A DNA stretch of 64,000 bases, from assembly GCF_013402815.2 (NCBI RefSeq), contig NZ_CP058601.1, forward strand, positions 2,170,001 to 2,234,000, in the 5' to 3' direction. The notes under the pieces were generated by a model that was not told the origin of the DNA, did no database searches, and saw only the letters and a list, made by a program, of their open reading frames with translations. Origin of the DNA: Natrinema halophilum. Its GTDB lineage: Archaea; Halobacteriota; Halobacteria; Halobacteriales; Natrialbaceae. Of the stretch, positions 17,032 to 25,841 are shown piece after piece. Positions within the stretch are counted from its first letter, which is position 1. Each line of letters opens with the position of its first letter. The position numbers and the translations under genes were made by a program.

Positions 17032-18711
17032 ATGGCAGACTTCGGCTCGGCTCGACTCGAGGACGAACTCGACGCACTGGCAACGGAGTACCCGCACCTT
17101 CGAGAGCACCTCGACTGGTTTTACGATGAGTACGGTGAGTATCCGAAACTCATCGACGAACCGTCGGGCGAGTGGGAATCCGATCGGCCGAACGTCATCT
17201 ACGAGGCCAAATACCCGATTTTCTGTCACGTTCACGGAGACCTCGGGATCGATACCACGTATTACTGCGTCGAACCGACACTCGAGGACGAGGATAAGGC
17301 GCTGTACAATCGGATCCGCCACCGAATTCTGGACAAGAGCGTTACGCGCCCGGCACCGGGCAACAACGAGGAGTTCGAAGAGCATCTGGACGAACTTCTG
17401 GACGAAGTCGTCGAGATTACGTCGGGAATCACGGGGCAGTCGATCGGGCGGCTCAAATCGCTCGGAACGAGCAAGATCTCCCTCTCTCGAAATCAGTTCG
17501 ACCGGTTGCGATATCAGCTCCAGCGTGACATCGTCGGACTCGGCCCGCTGGAGCCCGTGATGGTCGACACGGCGAACGAGGACATCCACGTCATCGGACC
17601 GAAGCAGTGTTACCTCGATCACGGCACGTACGGCATGATCTCCGCGACGGTCGACTTCGGGACGCCCGAGGAGTTCGAACAGTGGCTACGGAATATGGGC
17701 GAACGGATGAATCACCCGGTCAGCGACTCCGATCCGGTGATCGACGCGACGCTGCCCGACGGATCGCGTATCAACATCATCTATTCCGACGACGTCTCCG
17801 TTCAGGGGCCATCGCTGACGATCCGGCAGGGCGAAGAAATCCCACTGTCGGTGTTCCAGATCACGAAGTGGGGAACCCTGAGCCCCGAACTTGCGGCCTA
17901 CCTCTGGCTCTGTCTTGAGAACGAACAGACGGTCTTCGTCGTCGGCGAGACGGCTTCGGGGAAGACGACAACGCTGAACGCAGCGCTGTCGTTCATCCCG
18001 CGGGATGCGAAGATCTACACGGCTGAGGACACCGCTGAGGTCGTCCCGCCCCACGATACGTGGCAACAACTTCTCACCCGTGAGGGGTCAGGTGATGAAT
18101 CGGCCGACGTGGACATGTTCGACCTGGTCGCGGCCGCCCTCCGCTCACGACCGGACTACATCATCGTCGGCGAGGTCCGCGGTGCCGAAGGACAGATGGC
18201 GTTTCAGGCGGCCCAAACCGGCCACCCGGTCATGCTGACCTTCCACGCCAGCGACATCGTCTCGATGATTCAACGCTTTACCGGGGCCCCGATCAACGTC
18301 CCCGAGACGTTTATGGACAACTGCGACGTCGCCCTGTTCCAGAACCGCGTCAAGCAGGGCGACGACGTCCTCCGCCGGGTCACCTCGGTCCAGGAGATCG
18401 AAGGCTACTCGGACTACGAAGGTGGCGTCGTCACCCGGCAGGCGTTCAAGTGGGACCCCCGCGACGACAACGTCGCCTTTACGGGTCGCAACAACTCCTA
18501 CGTTCTCGAGGAGCAGATCGCAACCCTGCTCGGGTATCAGGATACGCGCGAGATCTACGACGAACTGGACCGACGGGCGGAAATAATTCGCCAACTCATC
18601 GATGCCGACGTGCTGGGGTACCACGAGGCAAATCAAGCGATCGCCGACTTCCAGCGCGACGGTCTCGAGGGGCTTCCCATCCAGATCTCCGGGATCAACC
18701 AGTTCGCCTAA
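17032..18711 (+). CDS. arlI: Archaellum assembly and rotation ATPase ArlI
   Basis: A 559-residue secretion-superfamily (VirB11/PilT-like) ATPase, normal length. Walker A is GETASGKTTT at about residues 305-314, the Asp box is YTAEDTAEV, Walker B-like IIVGEVRGAE, and the His box TGHPVMLTFHASD. It forms the hexamer powering filament export and rotation together with ArlH and ArlJ. It starts immediately after arlH and lies 5 nt before arlJ. Confidence 0.96.
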   Translation: MADFGSARLEDELDALATEYPHLREHLDWFYDEYGEYPKLIDEPSGEWESDRPNVIYEAKYPIFCHVHGDLGIDTTYYCVEPTLEDEDKALYNRIRHRILDKSVTRPAPGNNEEFEEHLDELLDEVVEITSGITGQSIGRLKSLGTSKISLSRNQFDRLRYQLQRDIVGLGPLEPVMVDTANEDIHVIGPKQCYLDHGTYGMISATVDFGTPEEFEQWLRNMGERMNHPVSDSDPVIDATLPDGSRINIIYSDDVSVQGPSLTIRQGEEIPLSVFQITKWGTLSPELAAYLWLCLENEQTVFVVGETASGKTTTLNAALSFIPRDAKIYTAEDTAEVVPPHDTWQQLLTREGSGDESADVDMFDLVAAALRSRPDYIIVGEVRGAEGQMAFQAAQTGHPVMLTFHASDIVSMIQRFTGAPINVPETFMDNCDVALFQNRVKQGDDVLRRVTSVQEIEGYSDYEGGVVTRQAFKWDPRDDNVAFTGRNNSYVLEEQIATLLGYQDTREIYDELDRRAEIIRQLIDADVLGYHEANQAIADFQRDGLEGLPIQISGINQFA

Positions 18712-18716
18712 CGACG

Positions 18717-20444
18717 ATGTCGACCGATTCCCAATCCGCGCCGGATATGAGCGCTCGAACTGCACTCGAGTCGCTGAACAGGGCGTACGCGAACATGGAA
18801 ATGTCCGCGTCGCGGTACCTCCTGTTGATTATCGCGCCCTCTTTCGTGTTCTTCATCGGAACGGGCGTAGCAGCCATCGTTCTTGGCCTCTCTCTGATGG
18901 TCGCACTGCCGGTCGTCCTTCTGGGGATGTTGGCGGTGGTCGTCGCGGTCATCTATCCGAAGCTGGCGCAGGATCGAAAGCGCAATCAGGTTCGCCAGCG
19001 GTTTCACCTGTTCTTGACCCACATCACCGTCCTCTCGATGACGAACATCAACCGCGTCGAGATTTTTCGAACGCTGGCAGAGGAAGACGAGTACGACGCG
19101 CTGGCCGAAGAGATGGGGCACCTCGTCGCGATGGTCGACACCTGGAATCAGAGTCTCGACGACGCGTGCCGACTGCGCGCCAAGCAGACGACGAGTCCCC
19201 TTCTGAATGACTTTCTGGAGCGGCTCGCATATACGGTGGGCGGCGGTCAGCAAATCAGCGAGTTTCTGATGGACGAACAGGATACGATAATCCAGCAGTT
19301 CGTCACCCGGTACGAAGCGGACCTAGCGAAACTCGACGTGATGAAAGAGTTGTACATGTCGATGATGCTATCGGTTGCGTTTATCCTCGTGTTCGCAATC
19401 GTGCTTCCGATTCTGATCGGGATCAGTCCGACGCTGCTGATCGCCGGGACTATCGTCATGTTCTCGATCGTTCAAGCGGGTTTCGTCTACGCGATTCACG
19501 TCGTTTCGCCGTACGATCCCATCTGGTACATCGAGGAGACCGAAGGGGTCGGTCCGCTGACTCGGATTCCGCGGGCACTCGCGATCGGCGTCGGGTGTAG
19601 CATCCTCCTCGCGGCCGTCATGGTGCTCGCCGCGATCGGTATCATTCCGGCGGTAGCGGCTCGCGTTCCGTTACCGCTGATGGCCGCGATACCGGTGACT
19701 CCGCTGCTCCTTCCCGGCTGGCGGATGCGCCAGGAAGAACAGAAAGTGAAGGTCCGCGACGGGGAATTTCCCAGTTTCATTCGCGCACTCGGCGCCGTCG
19801 AAAGCGTCAAACAGACATCGACCGGGAGCGTCCTCGAGAGCCTGCGTCGAAAGGACTTCGGGGCGTTGACGGATAACGTCGACGCACTCTACAAGCGACT
19901 CAATATGCGAATCGACGATGTCCGTTCCTGGCGGCTGTTCGCCGCCGAAACGGGTTCCTATCTCATCCAGAAATTCGGCGACATGTACGTCGTCGGCCGC
20001 CAGATGGGGGGTGACCCGCAGGTCCTCGGCCAGGTGATCAGCGAAAACCAGAACGAAGTACTCAAAGTTCGTGAAAAACGTGAACAGGCCGCGATGACCC
20101 TGATCGGCGTTCTCTACGGCATCACCGCCGCGGCCGTCTTCTCGTTTTTCGTCGGCCTCGAGGTCGTCGAAATAATGATGGGCATTACGAGCAATATGAA
20201 CCTTCAGGAACGAGGTGACGTCGCCGGAAGTCTGCTCAGCACCGAGCAGTACGACATTCTAACCATCAGGTACTTGCTGATTCTGACAATTCTCATCAAC
20301 GCAGCCCTCTCTGCGGTGATGATCCGAATCACCGACCGAGGCCACATCATCAGCAGTCTGGTGCATTTCGTCTTCATGACCTGGCTCGGTGCCGTGATTG
20401 CGGTCGTCACGGAGTTCGTCGTCAACGCTGTCATCAGCGTCTGA
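18717..20444 (+). CDS. arlJ: Archaellum platform membrane protein ArlJ
   Basis: A 575-residue polytopic membrane protein with about nine helices. A first helix pair lies near residues 30-80, a long cytosolic T2SF-type region follows, then membrane blocks near 215-330 and at the end (AVIAVVTEFVVNAV). Two GspF/TadC-like cytosolic domains contact ArlI. ATG 18717, 5 nt after arlI, is the natural start. The longer reading back to 18450 runs inside arlI and is rejected. Confidence 0.95.
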   Translation: MSTDSQSAPDMSARTALESLNRAYANMEMSASRYLLLIIAPSFVFFIGTGVAAIVLGLSLMVALPVVLLGMLAVVVAVIYPKLAQDRKRNQVRQRFHLFLTHITVLSMTNINRVEIFRTLAEEDEYDALAEEMGHLVAMVDTWNQSLDDACRLRAKQTTSPLLNDFLERLAYTVGGGQQISEFLMDEQDTIIQQFVTRYEADLAKLDVMKELYMSMMLSVAFILVFAIVLPILIGISPTLLIAGTIVMFSIVQAGFVYAIHVVSPYDPIWYIEETEGVGPLTRIPRALAIGVGCSILLAAVMVLAAIGIIPAVAARVPLPLMAAIPVTPLLLPGWRMRQEEQKVKVRDGEFPSFIRALGAVESVKQTSTGSVLESLRRKDFGALTDNVDALYKRLNMRIDDVRSWRLFAAETGSYLIQKFGDMYVVGRQMGGDPQVLGQVISENQNEVLKVREKREQAAMTLIGVLYGITAAAVFSFFVGLEVVEIMMGITSNMNLQERGDVAGSLLSTEQYDILTIRYLLILTILINAALSAVMIRITDRGHIISSLVHFVFMTWLGAVIAVVTEFVVNAVISV

Positions 20445-20602
20445 ACGCGCTTCTCGTTCGTTTCAGATCGCACACTCCTCTGTCTCTCGGCTCGAACGCA
20501 GTCCGTTTTAGTTTCCAATCGTAACTCACCGCTCGAAATGACGTGAATCTTCATGGGTGTTGCACAACTGTATCCGCAGTAGACCGGCGACGCCGGCCAC
20601 CC

Positions 20603-21064
20603 ATGTTAGATTCACAACCCTATCTCGAGTCGCTCGAACAATCGACCGGGCGAACCGACGCCACGATACAGTGGGCACGCTTTCTCGGCGAAACATTCGG
20701 GACGACGGGCGCGCTAAACTGCCTTCGCTACTACGAGGACATCGGCTGGATTAGCCCGCTCGTTCGCGAACAGATGACGTCGTACTTGCGCGGCCTCTCA
20801 CTCGGCGAAATCCACAACAAGCGCTACGACGAACCGACGACCCTCGAGTACCCTCTCGAATCGCTAAGCGGGACCCTCTTTAGCGCACACGCCCAGAGCC
20901 TCGCGTACATTTCGAAGATTCGAGATGATGACCTCGAGGAACACGTGATGATCGCTCGGATGGCAGAACGACGCGTCGAACGCCGGATTGATGATGACGA
21001 CGACGATGCTGACGAACCGAGCGAAATGGTGAGTCTCATTCGCGACGGGCCGTCCATTCATTGA
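20603..21064 (+). CDS. arlD: Archaellum accessory protein ArlD (FlaD/E domain)
   Basis: A 153-residue stand-alone FlaD/E domain. TIQWARFLGETFGTTGALNCLRYYEDIGWISPLVREQ matches the C-terminal domain of ArlCE upstream. ArlD/ArlCE link the motor to chemotaxis signalling in haloarchaea. The C-terminus is acidic and helical (RIDDDDDDADE). A gap of about 160 nt to arlJ suggests it may be at the end of the same transcript or have its own promoter (cgtaactc region). Confidence 0.85.
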   Translation: MLDSQPYLESLEQSTGRTDATIQWARFLGETFGTTGALNCLRYYEDIGWISPLVREQMTSYLRGLSLGEIHNKRYDEPTTLEYPLESLSGTLFSAHAQSLAYISKIRDDDLEEHVMIARMAERRVERRIDDDDDDADEPSEMVSLIRDGPSIH

Positions 21065-21404
21065 TCATCTACTCGGAAGGAGGCCACAACACTTATCAAT
21101 ACACCCCATAACCCACCCATTTTAATACAATTACCACATTTTAATCGATCGATGATTACGTTTGGTAACTTCCATAGATAGATGACGCCGATCACGAACA
21201 GAATACGAAAGAGACAGTTATTATGTTATTCACGATATCTTTATTTATGTTTCCGGCGTACCTTTCATTTCCCTGTCTATTAATAGCTGCCAGTGTCAGT
21301 AAGTCAGTACTCGTGAGTGGGGCTGTTTTCGATCAGCCGGCGACAGTGCGTGGTCGACGGTTGTGAAACGTGCCACATCACGAACCCCAATTAGGTGGTA
21401 GTTA
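21065..21404. other. AT-rich intergenic stretch
   Basis: Markedly AT-rich against the GC-rich surroundings (for example ttttaatacaattacc and ctttatttatgttt). It holds no gene and probably contains the promoter of the PadR-like gene at 21405 and the end of the arl operon. Confidence 0.55.
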
Positions 21405-21905
21405 ATGCGTGAGGACACACCCAATACTGAATCCGTGCTCGACGAACTGTCGAGGGCGGCGACTGCAGGAAACCAGTCGGAATCGTACGACATCTCGCTC
21501 GGATCGACCGACGATTCGACCAAGGACGTCGAGCGCGAACTCGACGAACTGATGGAGCAAGTAAACAGCGCGCTCCCGACCGACGAGGTCCAGTTCGACG
21601 AAGCCATCATCAAGGAGAACTTAGACGAAATTCTCCTGATGCTCATCGCGCTTCATGAAGAAACCCACGGGAAGGAACTCCTATCGGACCTGACACACCT
21701 CTTCGGGGCGCAACTCAGTCCGGGTACCGTCTACCCGAGTCTGCACACCCTCGAGGAAAACGGCGTCCTTTCGATGCACGCCAAGGTCCGAACCAAGGAG
21801 TACTCCATCGCCGACGAGGAGTACGTCCGGGCGTCCGTCGAGCGAACGATGGTACAACACCTGGCCTTCGGCTTGTTGCTGTACGCGTTTCTTCCGCGAC
21901 TGTAA
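21405..21905 (+). CDS. PadR-like winged-helix transcriptional regulator
   Basis: A 166-residue protein. An acidic N-terminal third precedes a winged helix: ILLMLIALHEETHGKELLSDL (helices 1-2), LSPGTVYPSLHTLEENGVLS (the PadR recognition helix signature), and YSIADEE as wing. The C-terminal end is hydrophobic (HLAFGLLLYAFLPRL) and may form a dimerisation helix. It lies just downstream of arlD with its own AT-rich promoter, so it is a candidate regulator of archaellum expression (inference from position only). Confidence 0.85.
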   Translation: MREDTPNTESVLDELSRAATAGNQSESYDISLGSTDDSTKDVERELDELMEQVNSALPTDEVQFDEAIIKENLDEILLMLIALHEETHGKELLSDLTHLFGAQLSPGTVYPSLHTLEENGVLSMHAKVRTKEYSIADEEYVRASVERTMVQHLAFGLLLYAFLPRL

Positions 21906-21964
21906 CTGGTTCTCTCGGATCTTTGTCGACGCTTCCCGATTTCAACACGGAGGACCATATCCCC

Positions 21965-22002
21965 AGTCTCGCGTGCGTTCCTCAGTCTCGCGTGCGTTCC
22001 AT
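21965..22002. repeat. 19 bp direct repeat, two copies
   Basis: cagtctcgcgtgcgttcc occurs twice back to back in the gap between the PadR-like and DUF7112 genes. Recent slippage duplication; no function suggested. Confidence 0.6.
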
Positions 22003-22104
22003 GGGACAACCGCTCAGTTCAGTCGTCGTGCCCAATCCGGGTAGCGATTACCCAACTCAAAACCGATCTGGATCCGCCCACGGGTGAGGTCGCTTTTGGG
22101 GCTG

Positions 22105-22539
22105 TTACTCCTCTAGGTCCTTCGCGATCTCGCTCAAACTGTCGTTTGGCGGTTCCCTCGCGTCGTAGTAGGCCGTTTCGCCGGGCGCACGACAGCCGTA
22201 TAGAAACTCTGGCTCGACGATATCGATCAGCACAGAGCCGTTCGCAGGGACATCGTGATCGTCGATCCACGAGGTGAGCCGATCGGTCGCGTCGCTCGGA
22301 TTACGGGCTCCGTCCGGCATCTCGTAGACGCCCGGAATCGACAGTTCGTCGCCCGTCAGCGCCCGCTCGATTCGTGCGAATAGTTCGTCACCGTCGAGGA
22401 CAACCCGGACGACCTCGTCGACCGGAAACGAATCCCGTTCGTCTGCGGGCACCTCGAGTTTGACGCCAGTTGCCGTCTCCGTACACGTCGAGCGAATCGT
22501 CTGAACCGACGGATGATCGCTCGCAATTCTGTCTGCCAT
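22105..22539 (-). CDS. DUF7112 family protein
   Basis: A 144-residue haloarchaeal protein with conserved blocks MADRIASDHPSVQTIR, VDEVVRVVLDGDELFARIERAL, and VEPEFLYGCRAPGETAYYDA. Function unknown. It begins 33 nt after the S6e stop codon on the same strand, an arrangement I recall as common in haloarchaea, so it may have a translation-related role (inference). Family name from memory. Confidence 0.85.
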   Translation of the reverse strand: MADRIASDHPSVQTIRSTCTETATGVKLEVPADERDSFPVDEVVRVVLDGDELFARIERALTGDELSIPGVYEMPDGARNPSDATDRLTSWIDDHDVPANGSVLIDIVEPEFLYGCRAPGETAYYDAREPPNDSLSEIAKDLEE

Positions 22540-22572
22540 GAAAGGACAAATGTAGAGATCAGTCGCCGCTTG

Positions 22573-22974
22573 TTACTCGTCGTCGCCGTCGCTTTCGCTG
22601 AGCAGTTCGTCGACTTCGGTGCTGCCACGATCGGTGATCGACGCGTTGACCTGTGCGACTGCGTCGGAGACCTCGCGTCCGCGCACCGTAATTCGGCGGC
22701 GTTCACCGTCGCGCTCGGGCTTGTAACCGGTCTGGCGCTCTTTCATAAGCACCTCTTTCAGGCTCGAACCGGCGACCTCGCCGTTGAGCGGGCGCCCGGC
22801 ATCGTCGGAACCGCCGGTGATCTCGAGCGTGTAGCCGTCGAGGCCGACCGCACCGCCGTCGACTTCCTCGCCGATCGATTTCCCGATGAACCGGTTTGCG
22901 TCCTGATCTTCCGCCTCGAGCTGGTAAGACGACCCGGATTCGGGGTCGCCAACAACGACAGTGAAACTTGCCAT
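22573..22974 (-). CDS. rps6e: 30S ribosomal protein S6e
   Basis: A 133-codon small-subunit ribosomal protein. [20 protein letters not shown] opens the S6e beta-barrel, [11 protein letters not shown] and [16 protein letters not shown] are family blocks, and [20 protein letters not shown] is the C-terminal part. The acidic tail SESDGDDE is haloarchaeal. ATG 22974 gives the usual start; an upstream start would add nine foreign residues. Confidence 0.95.
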   Translation of the reverse strand: MASFTVVVGDPESGSSYQLEAEDQDANRFIGKSIGEEVDGGAVGLDGYTLEITGGSDDAGRPLNGEVAGSSLKEVLMKERQTGYKPERDGERRRITVRGREVSDAVAQVNASITDRGSTEVDELLSESDGDDE

Positions 22975-23130
22975 GTCCGACGGAAGACGGCCGCGGCTCA
23001 AAAGAACATCGATCCCGAACGTTTGCAGCGATCGATCTCGGCTTTTTGGATGCGATTCGAGACGTCAGTAAGCATACGTAGCGCATCGCCTGCTCGAACA
23101 GTCAAGTAGATCGAACCCCTACAGTAACTC

Positions 23131-23409
23131 GTGTTCATCGATCCCGGCCGACTCGAGATACGCCTGCGCGACGAGTTCGGGGGGACGACGGGGCAGTCCC
23201 GCGTCGTCGTTCGGCAGGCCGTCGACCTGGCTGATTCCGGCCAGTACGAGGCCGACGTGGGGGCGACACTGACGAACGACCTCGTCGTAGACGAACTGTC
23301 CGATGCACCCGACGGAACTCCTCCGGAACGGTGGAACTGGTGGATCGGGTCGCTCGAGACGGCGTATGGTGGCTACGGCCGATTTGGAATTCGACAGTAC
23401 CGGAAATGA
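23131..23409 (+). CDS. Small conserved haloarchaeal protein of unknown function
   Basis: A 92-residue frame with a GTG start (VFIDPGRLEIRLRDEFGG). Third codon positions are strongly GC, as in real genes, unlike the competing antisense frame. The end RWNWWIGSLETAYGGYGRFGIR looks conserved and carries a tryptophan cluster. I recall similar short proteins beside S6e in other haloarchaea but know no function. Divergent from rps6e. Confidence 0.7.
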   Translation: MFIDPGRLEIRLRDEFGGTTGQSRVVVRQAVDLADSGQYEADVGATLTNDLVVDELSDAPDGTPPERWNWWIGSLETAYGGYGRFGIRQYRK

Positions 23410-23460
23410 CCGATAGATACAAGAGGGAACACCGATGACTCCCACAACACAGAGGCGGCA

Positions 23461-23805
23461 ATGAGTGAACTATCACGTCCGATCTGGCCGGCATATCCGC
23501 TGTCGGCGCTCGTTGCAGGTCTTGGCCACTGTTACCTCGGACGGTGGAAGCGGGGCTGGATCTGGTTTGTTTGCTACGGACTCGCGATCGCATTCCTGAG
23601 CGCACGGTCGATCGGCGGTGCGCTCGCTTTCGACGAACCGTTCGTCGTGACGGCCCTGCAGGTGGGAACCGTGAGCTACACCGACGTGGCGGTTCCGCTC
23701 GCGATTTTGCTGATCAGTCTGCTCGACGTCTATCTCATCGGGCTCACGGAGCGGACGGCAACCAGAACGCCCGGCGCGGACGATTTCCGTTCGAATAGTT
23801 CCTGA
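23461..23805 (+). CDS. Small TM2-like membrane protein
   Basis: A 114-residue membrane protein with about three helices. PLSALVAGLGHCYLGRWKRGWIWF resembles the TM2-type motif (small-residue helix, GLGQ-Y-G, basic turn, aromatic helix). The hydrophilic tail TRTPGADDFRSNSS is likely cytosolic. Function unknown. About 50 nt after the preceding small gene on the same strand. Confidence 0.75.
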   Translation: MSELSRPIWPAYPLSALVAGLGHCYLGRWKRGWIWFVCYGLAIAFLSARSIGGALAFDEPFVVTALQVGTVSYTDVAVPLAILLISLLDVYLIGLTERTATRTPGADDFRSNSS

Positions 23806-23903
23806 TTCTCCGCCAGCGCCACCGTGAGCCACCGATACGTTTCCTGAGTCGGTGTGCAACGAGCGCTCGACGGCCCGAACTAACGGAGGCACTGATATAC
23901 TCG

Positions 23904-25148
23904 CTAGAGAATCGCTTCACGGAGTTTCCAGACGTCAGCTCCCGGATCGAGGTTCGATGGTTCAGCGCCGCGTGACGTCAAAATTCCGGCGTGGTACAGC
24001 ATCGCCTTGAGCTGGAAGACCGTCGGCGAGTGATATACGTCCCCGTCCATGAGTTCGTCTCGCAGAAGTTTACCGTCGACATCTAGTACGCGACTACGGA
24101 CCTCCTCATCGCCGCGTACGAACAACTCGACCGTCAAGGAGGGATGGAGCTCGTGGAGGTACTCGACGAGCAGAGGGAGCGTCGGTTCAGCGATTCCGTC
24201 CTCGTGCATATGCTGGAGTTCCTCGACGAGGAGTTGCGTCGCCGGATACGCGTATACCACGCGGCGAGTTAGCATGCCCCATTTTGGCGCGAGATCAGCG
24301 AACCGCTTTCGGGACTGCTTCCACTCGTCGAATACCTGTAAGGCTGCGTCAGCTGACCCGTACTCTCTCCGGCCGAACCTGACGACCTCTCTCCCGAGCG
24401 GTGTCAGCCGAACGCGGTCGGGTTGCTCGTCGATGAGATTTAGAAACGCAGCCCCTGTCCGGGCTCCAGCGACGGCACCAACGACCCGTTCGGAAAGGAC
24501 GCGTTCCGTATCATCGGAATGGAACACTGCTAAGGGATACGCGAGGTAGTTCTTCGGGTGGTTGAGGCTGAACGATTTGTTCGCGACGCCCTGTGCGCTC
24601 GCCTGAAATCGAATCGCGTTAGTCTCGGTCGTCGTTCGGTTGCCGACGATGCGGGGAACTTCGACCGGTTCGACTGCCCCACCGCTGTCGACACCGAGGA
24701 CGCCGACGTTGAGTTCGCATGCGAGCGTTCGAGCACCGTTAGAGATAGCACCAGCCGGTGCTGCCACGTACACGGCATTCGCTTCGTTCAGACGGTCGTA
24801 CGCCTGCACGATGCCACGCTCGATGTCGACGCCACCACCGTCAGTATACCCCTTCGCTTCGACCGCTACGAGCGGCGGTTCGTCTCCCAGCCGATCGACG
24901 GCAAGGAGGTCATCGCCGAGTACGCGGACGCCGACGAGATCCGGATATCCCGACCCGATGCGTACGTGATTGAACGGAGCGAGTGCCTCCTTGACCCCAG
25001 GGTCGATAGTCTCGTTAGCGAGCCATCTATCGGAAGAGAATTGTGTGTCAACGACGACGTAGCCGCCGTCAGCATCCGCCGGGAAGAGGCGGCGCTTCGT
25101 GTGTGCGAGAACGCGCGGTTCAGTCAGTGAGCGCGCCGCGCTTGTCAT
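23904..25148 (-). CDS. Predicted PD-(D/E)XK nuclease-like protein
   Basis: A 414-residue soluble protein that I could not place in a named family. Near the N-terminus it carries SGYPDLVGVRV (D70) and, after a gap, PPLVAVEAKGYTD (E97-A-K99), followed by a helix with Q115. This D...E-x-K spacing between beta strands is that of the PD-(D/E)XK nuclease core. Residues 190-400 are helical with VRLTPLGREVVRF, reminiscent of a winged helix. No methylase or partner is adjacent, so a restriction or defence role is only a possibility. ATG 25148 is chosen because the frame before it (to 25238) is compositionally odd. Confidence 0.8.
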   Translation of the reverse strand: MTSAARSLTEPRVLAHTKRRLFPADADGGYVVVDTQFSSDRWLANETIDPGVKEALAPFNHVRIGSGYPDLVGVRVLGDDLLAVDRLGDEPPLVAVEAKGYTDGGGVDIERGIVQAYDRLNEANAVYVAAPAGAISNGARTLACELNVGVLGVDSGGAVEPVEVPRIVGNRTTTETNAIRFQASAQGVANKSFSLNHPKNYLAYPLAVFHSDDTERVLSERVVGAVAGARTGAAFLNLIDEQPDRVRLTPLGREVVRFGRREYGSADAALQVFDEWKQSRKRFADLAPKWGMLTRRVVYAYPATQLLVEELQHMHEDGIAEPTLPLLVEYLHELHPSLTVELFVRGDEEVRSRVLDVDGKLLRDELMDGDVYHSPTVFQLKAMLYHAGILTSRGAEPSNLDPGADVWKLREAIL

Positions 25149-25550
25149 GTCCCCTCCCTTTCGGCAGCTGGAATATGAAGATTCGGCTTCGGGATGTGCC
25201 AGAACGCGGCCAGCACGCGGGTCGAAGGAGGATTCCACTCTTTTCTCGTCCGGCGACGGTTGCTCGACTCACGTATCTGGTTTCCCGTCCACGAAGTTCG
25301 GTACGTAACCGAGGTGCGAGGGTCCGCCGAGTCGTCTCTGCAATCGCGTCATCTTCGTCTGCAGTATCGCTCGAGCACACCGACGACTCTGACGGTTCGT
25401 GCCGAGTAGGTGTTCATTGACAATTCTTCGTCGGCCGCGTTCACGTTCCGGAACGCTAAATCGTGATTTCGTCGCCTACTGCCCCTACTGCCGGCGCCAC
25501 TGCGTCGTAGCCACCGCTATCGAGTTCCGCAGCGAACGCTTCGCAGCGAT
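25149..25550. other. Intergenic with a possible short zinc-ribbon ORF end
   Basis: No confident gene. From about 25460 the plus strand reads DFVAYCPYCRRHCVVATAIE, then FRSERFAAITEIVDFLPE and a stop inside the first 34 bp repeat. The CxxC pair and the codon use hint at a small or truncated protein (frame open from 25399), but no good start is seen. Confidence 0.3.
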
Positions 25551-25788
25551 CACCGAGATAGTAGACTTCCTCCCCGAGTAGCTTCACCGAGATAGTAGAC
25601 CTCCTCCCCGAGTAGCTTCACCGAGATAGTAGACCTCCTCCCCGAGTAGCTTCACCGAGATAGTAGACCTCCTCCCCGAGTAGCTTCACCGAGATAGTAG
25701 ACCTCCTCCCCGAGTAGCTTCACCGAGATAGTAGACCTCCTCCCCGAGTAGCTTCACCGAGATAGTAGACCTCCTCCCCGAGTAGCTT
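25551..25788. repeat. 34 bp tandem repeat, seven copies
   Basis: The unit starts caccgagatagtagacctcc and is 34 bp long, repeated head to tail from 25551 to 25788. Copies 2-7 are identical; copy 1 has one change (cttcc for cctcc). A degenerate stub accgtagattgtag follows. There are no spacers, so it is not CRISPR. The unit contains the last codons and TAG of the short frame upstream, so the array seems to have grown from the 3' end of a small gene. Confidence 0.97.
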
Positions 25789-25841
25789 ACCGTAGATTGT
25801 AGTCGGCTTCTCACTCGGAGGATTTTGTTCAGCCTGATTAC

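Noticed and set aside
16294..17622. 442-codon minus-strand frame
   Set aside because: Antisense to arlH and arlI, both of which have full motif sets.
18450..18716. N-terminal extension of ArlJ
   Set aside because: It lies inside arlI and is Arg/Pro-rich; the ATG at 18717 follows arlI by 5 nt.
25551..25788. CRISPR-like array
   Set aside because: The 34 bp units are contiguous with no variable spacers, and no cas genes are near.
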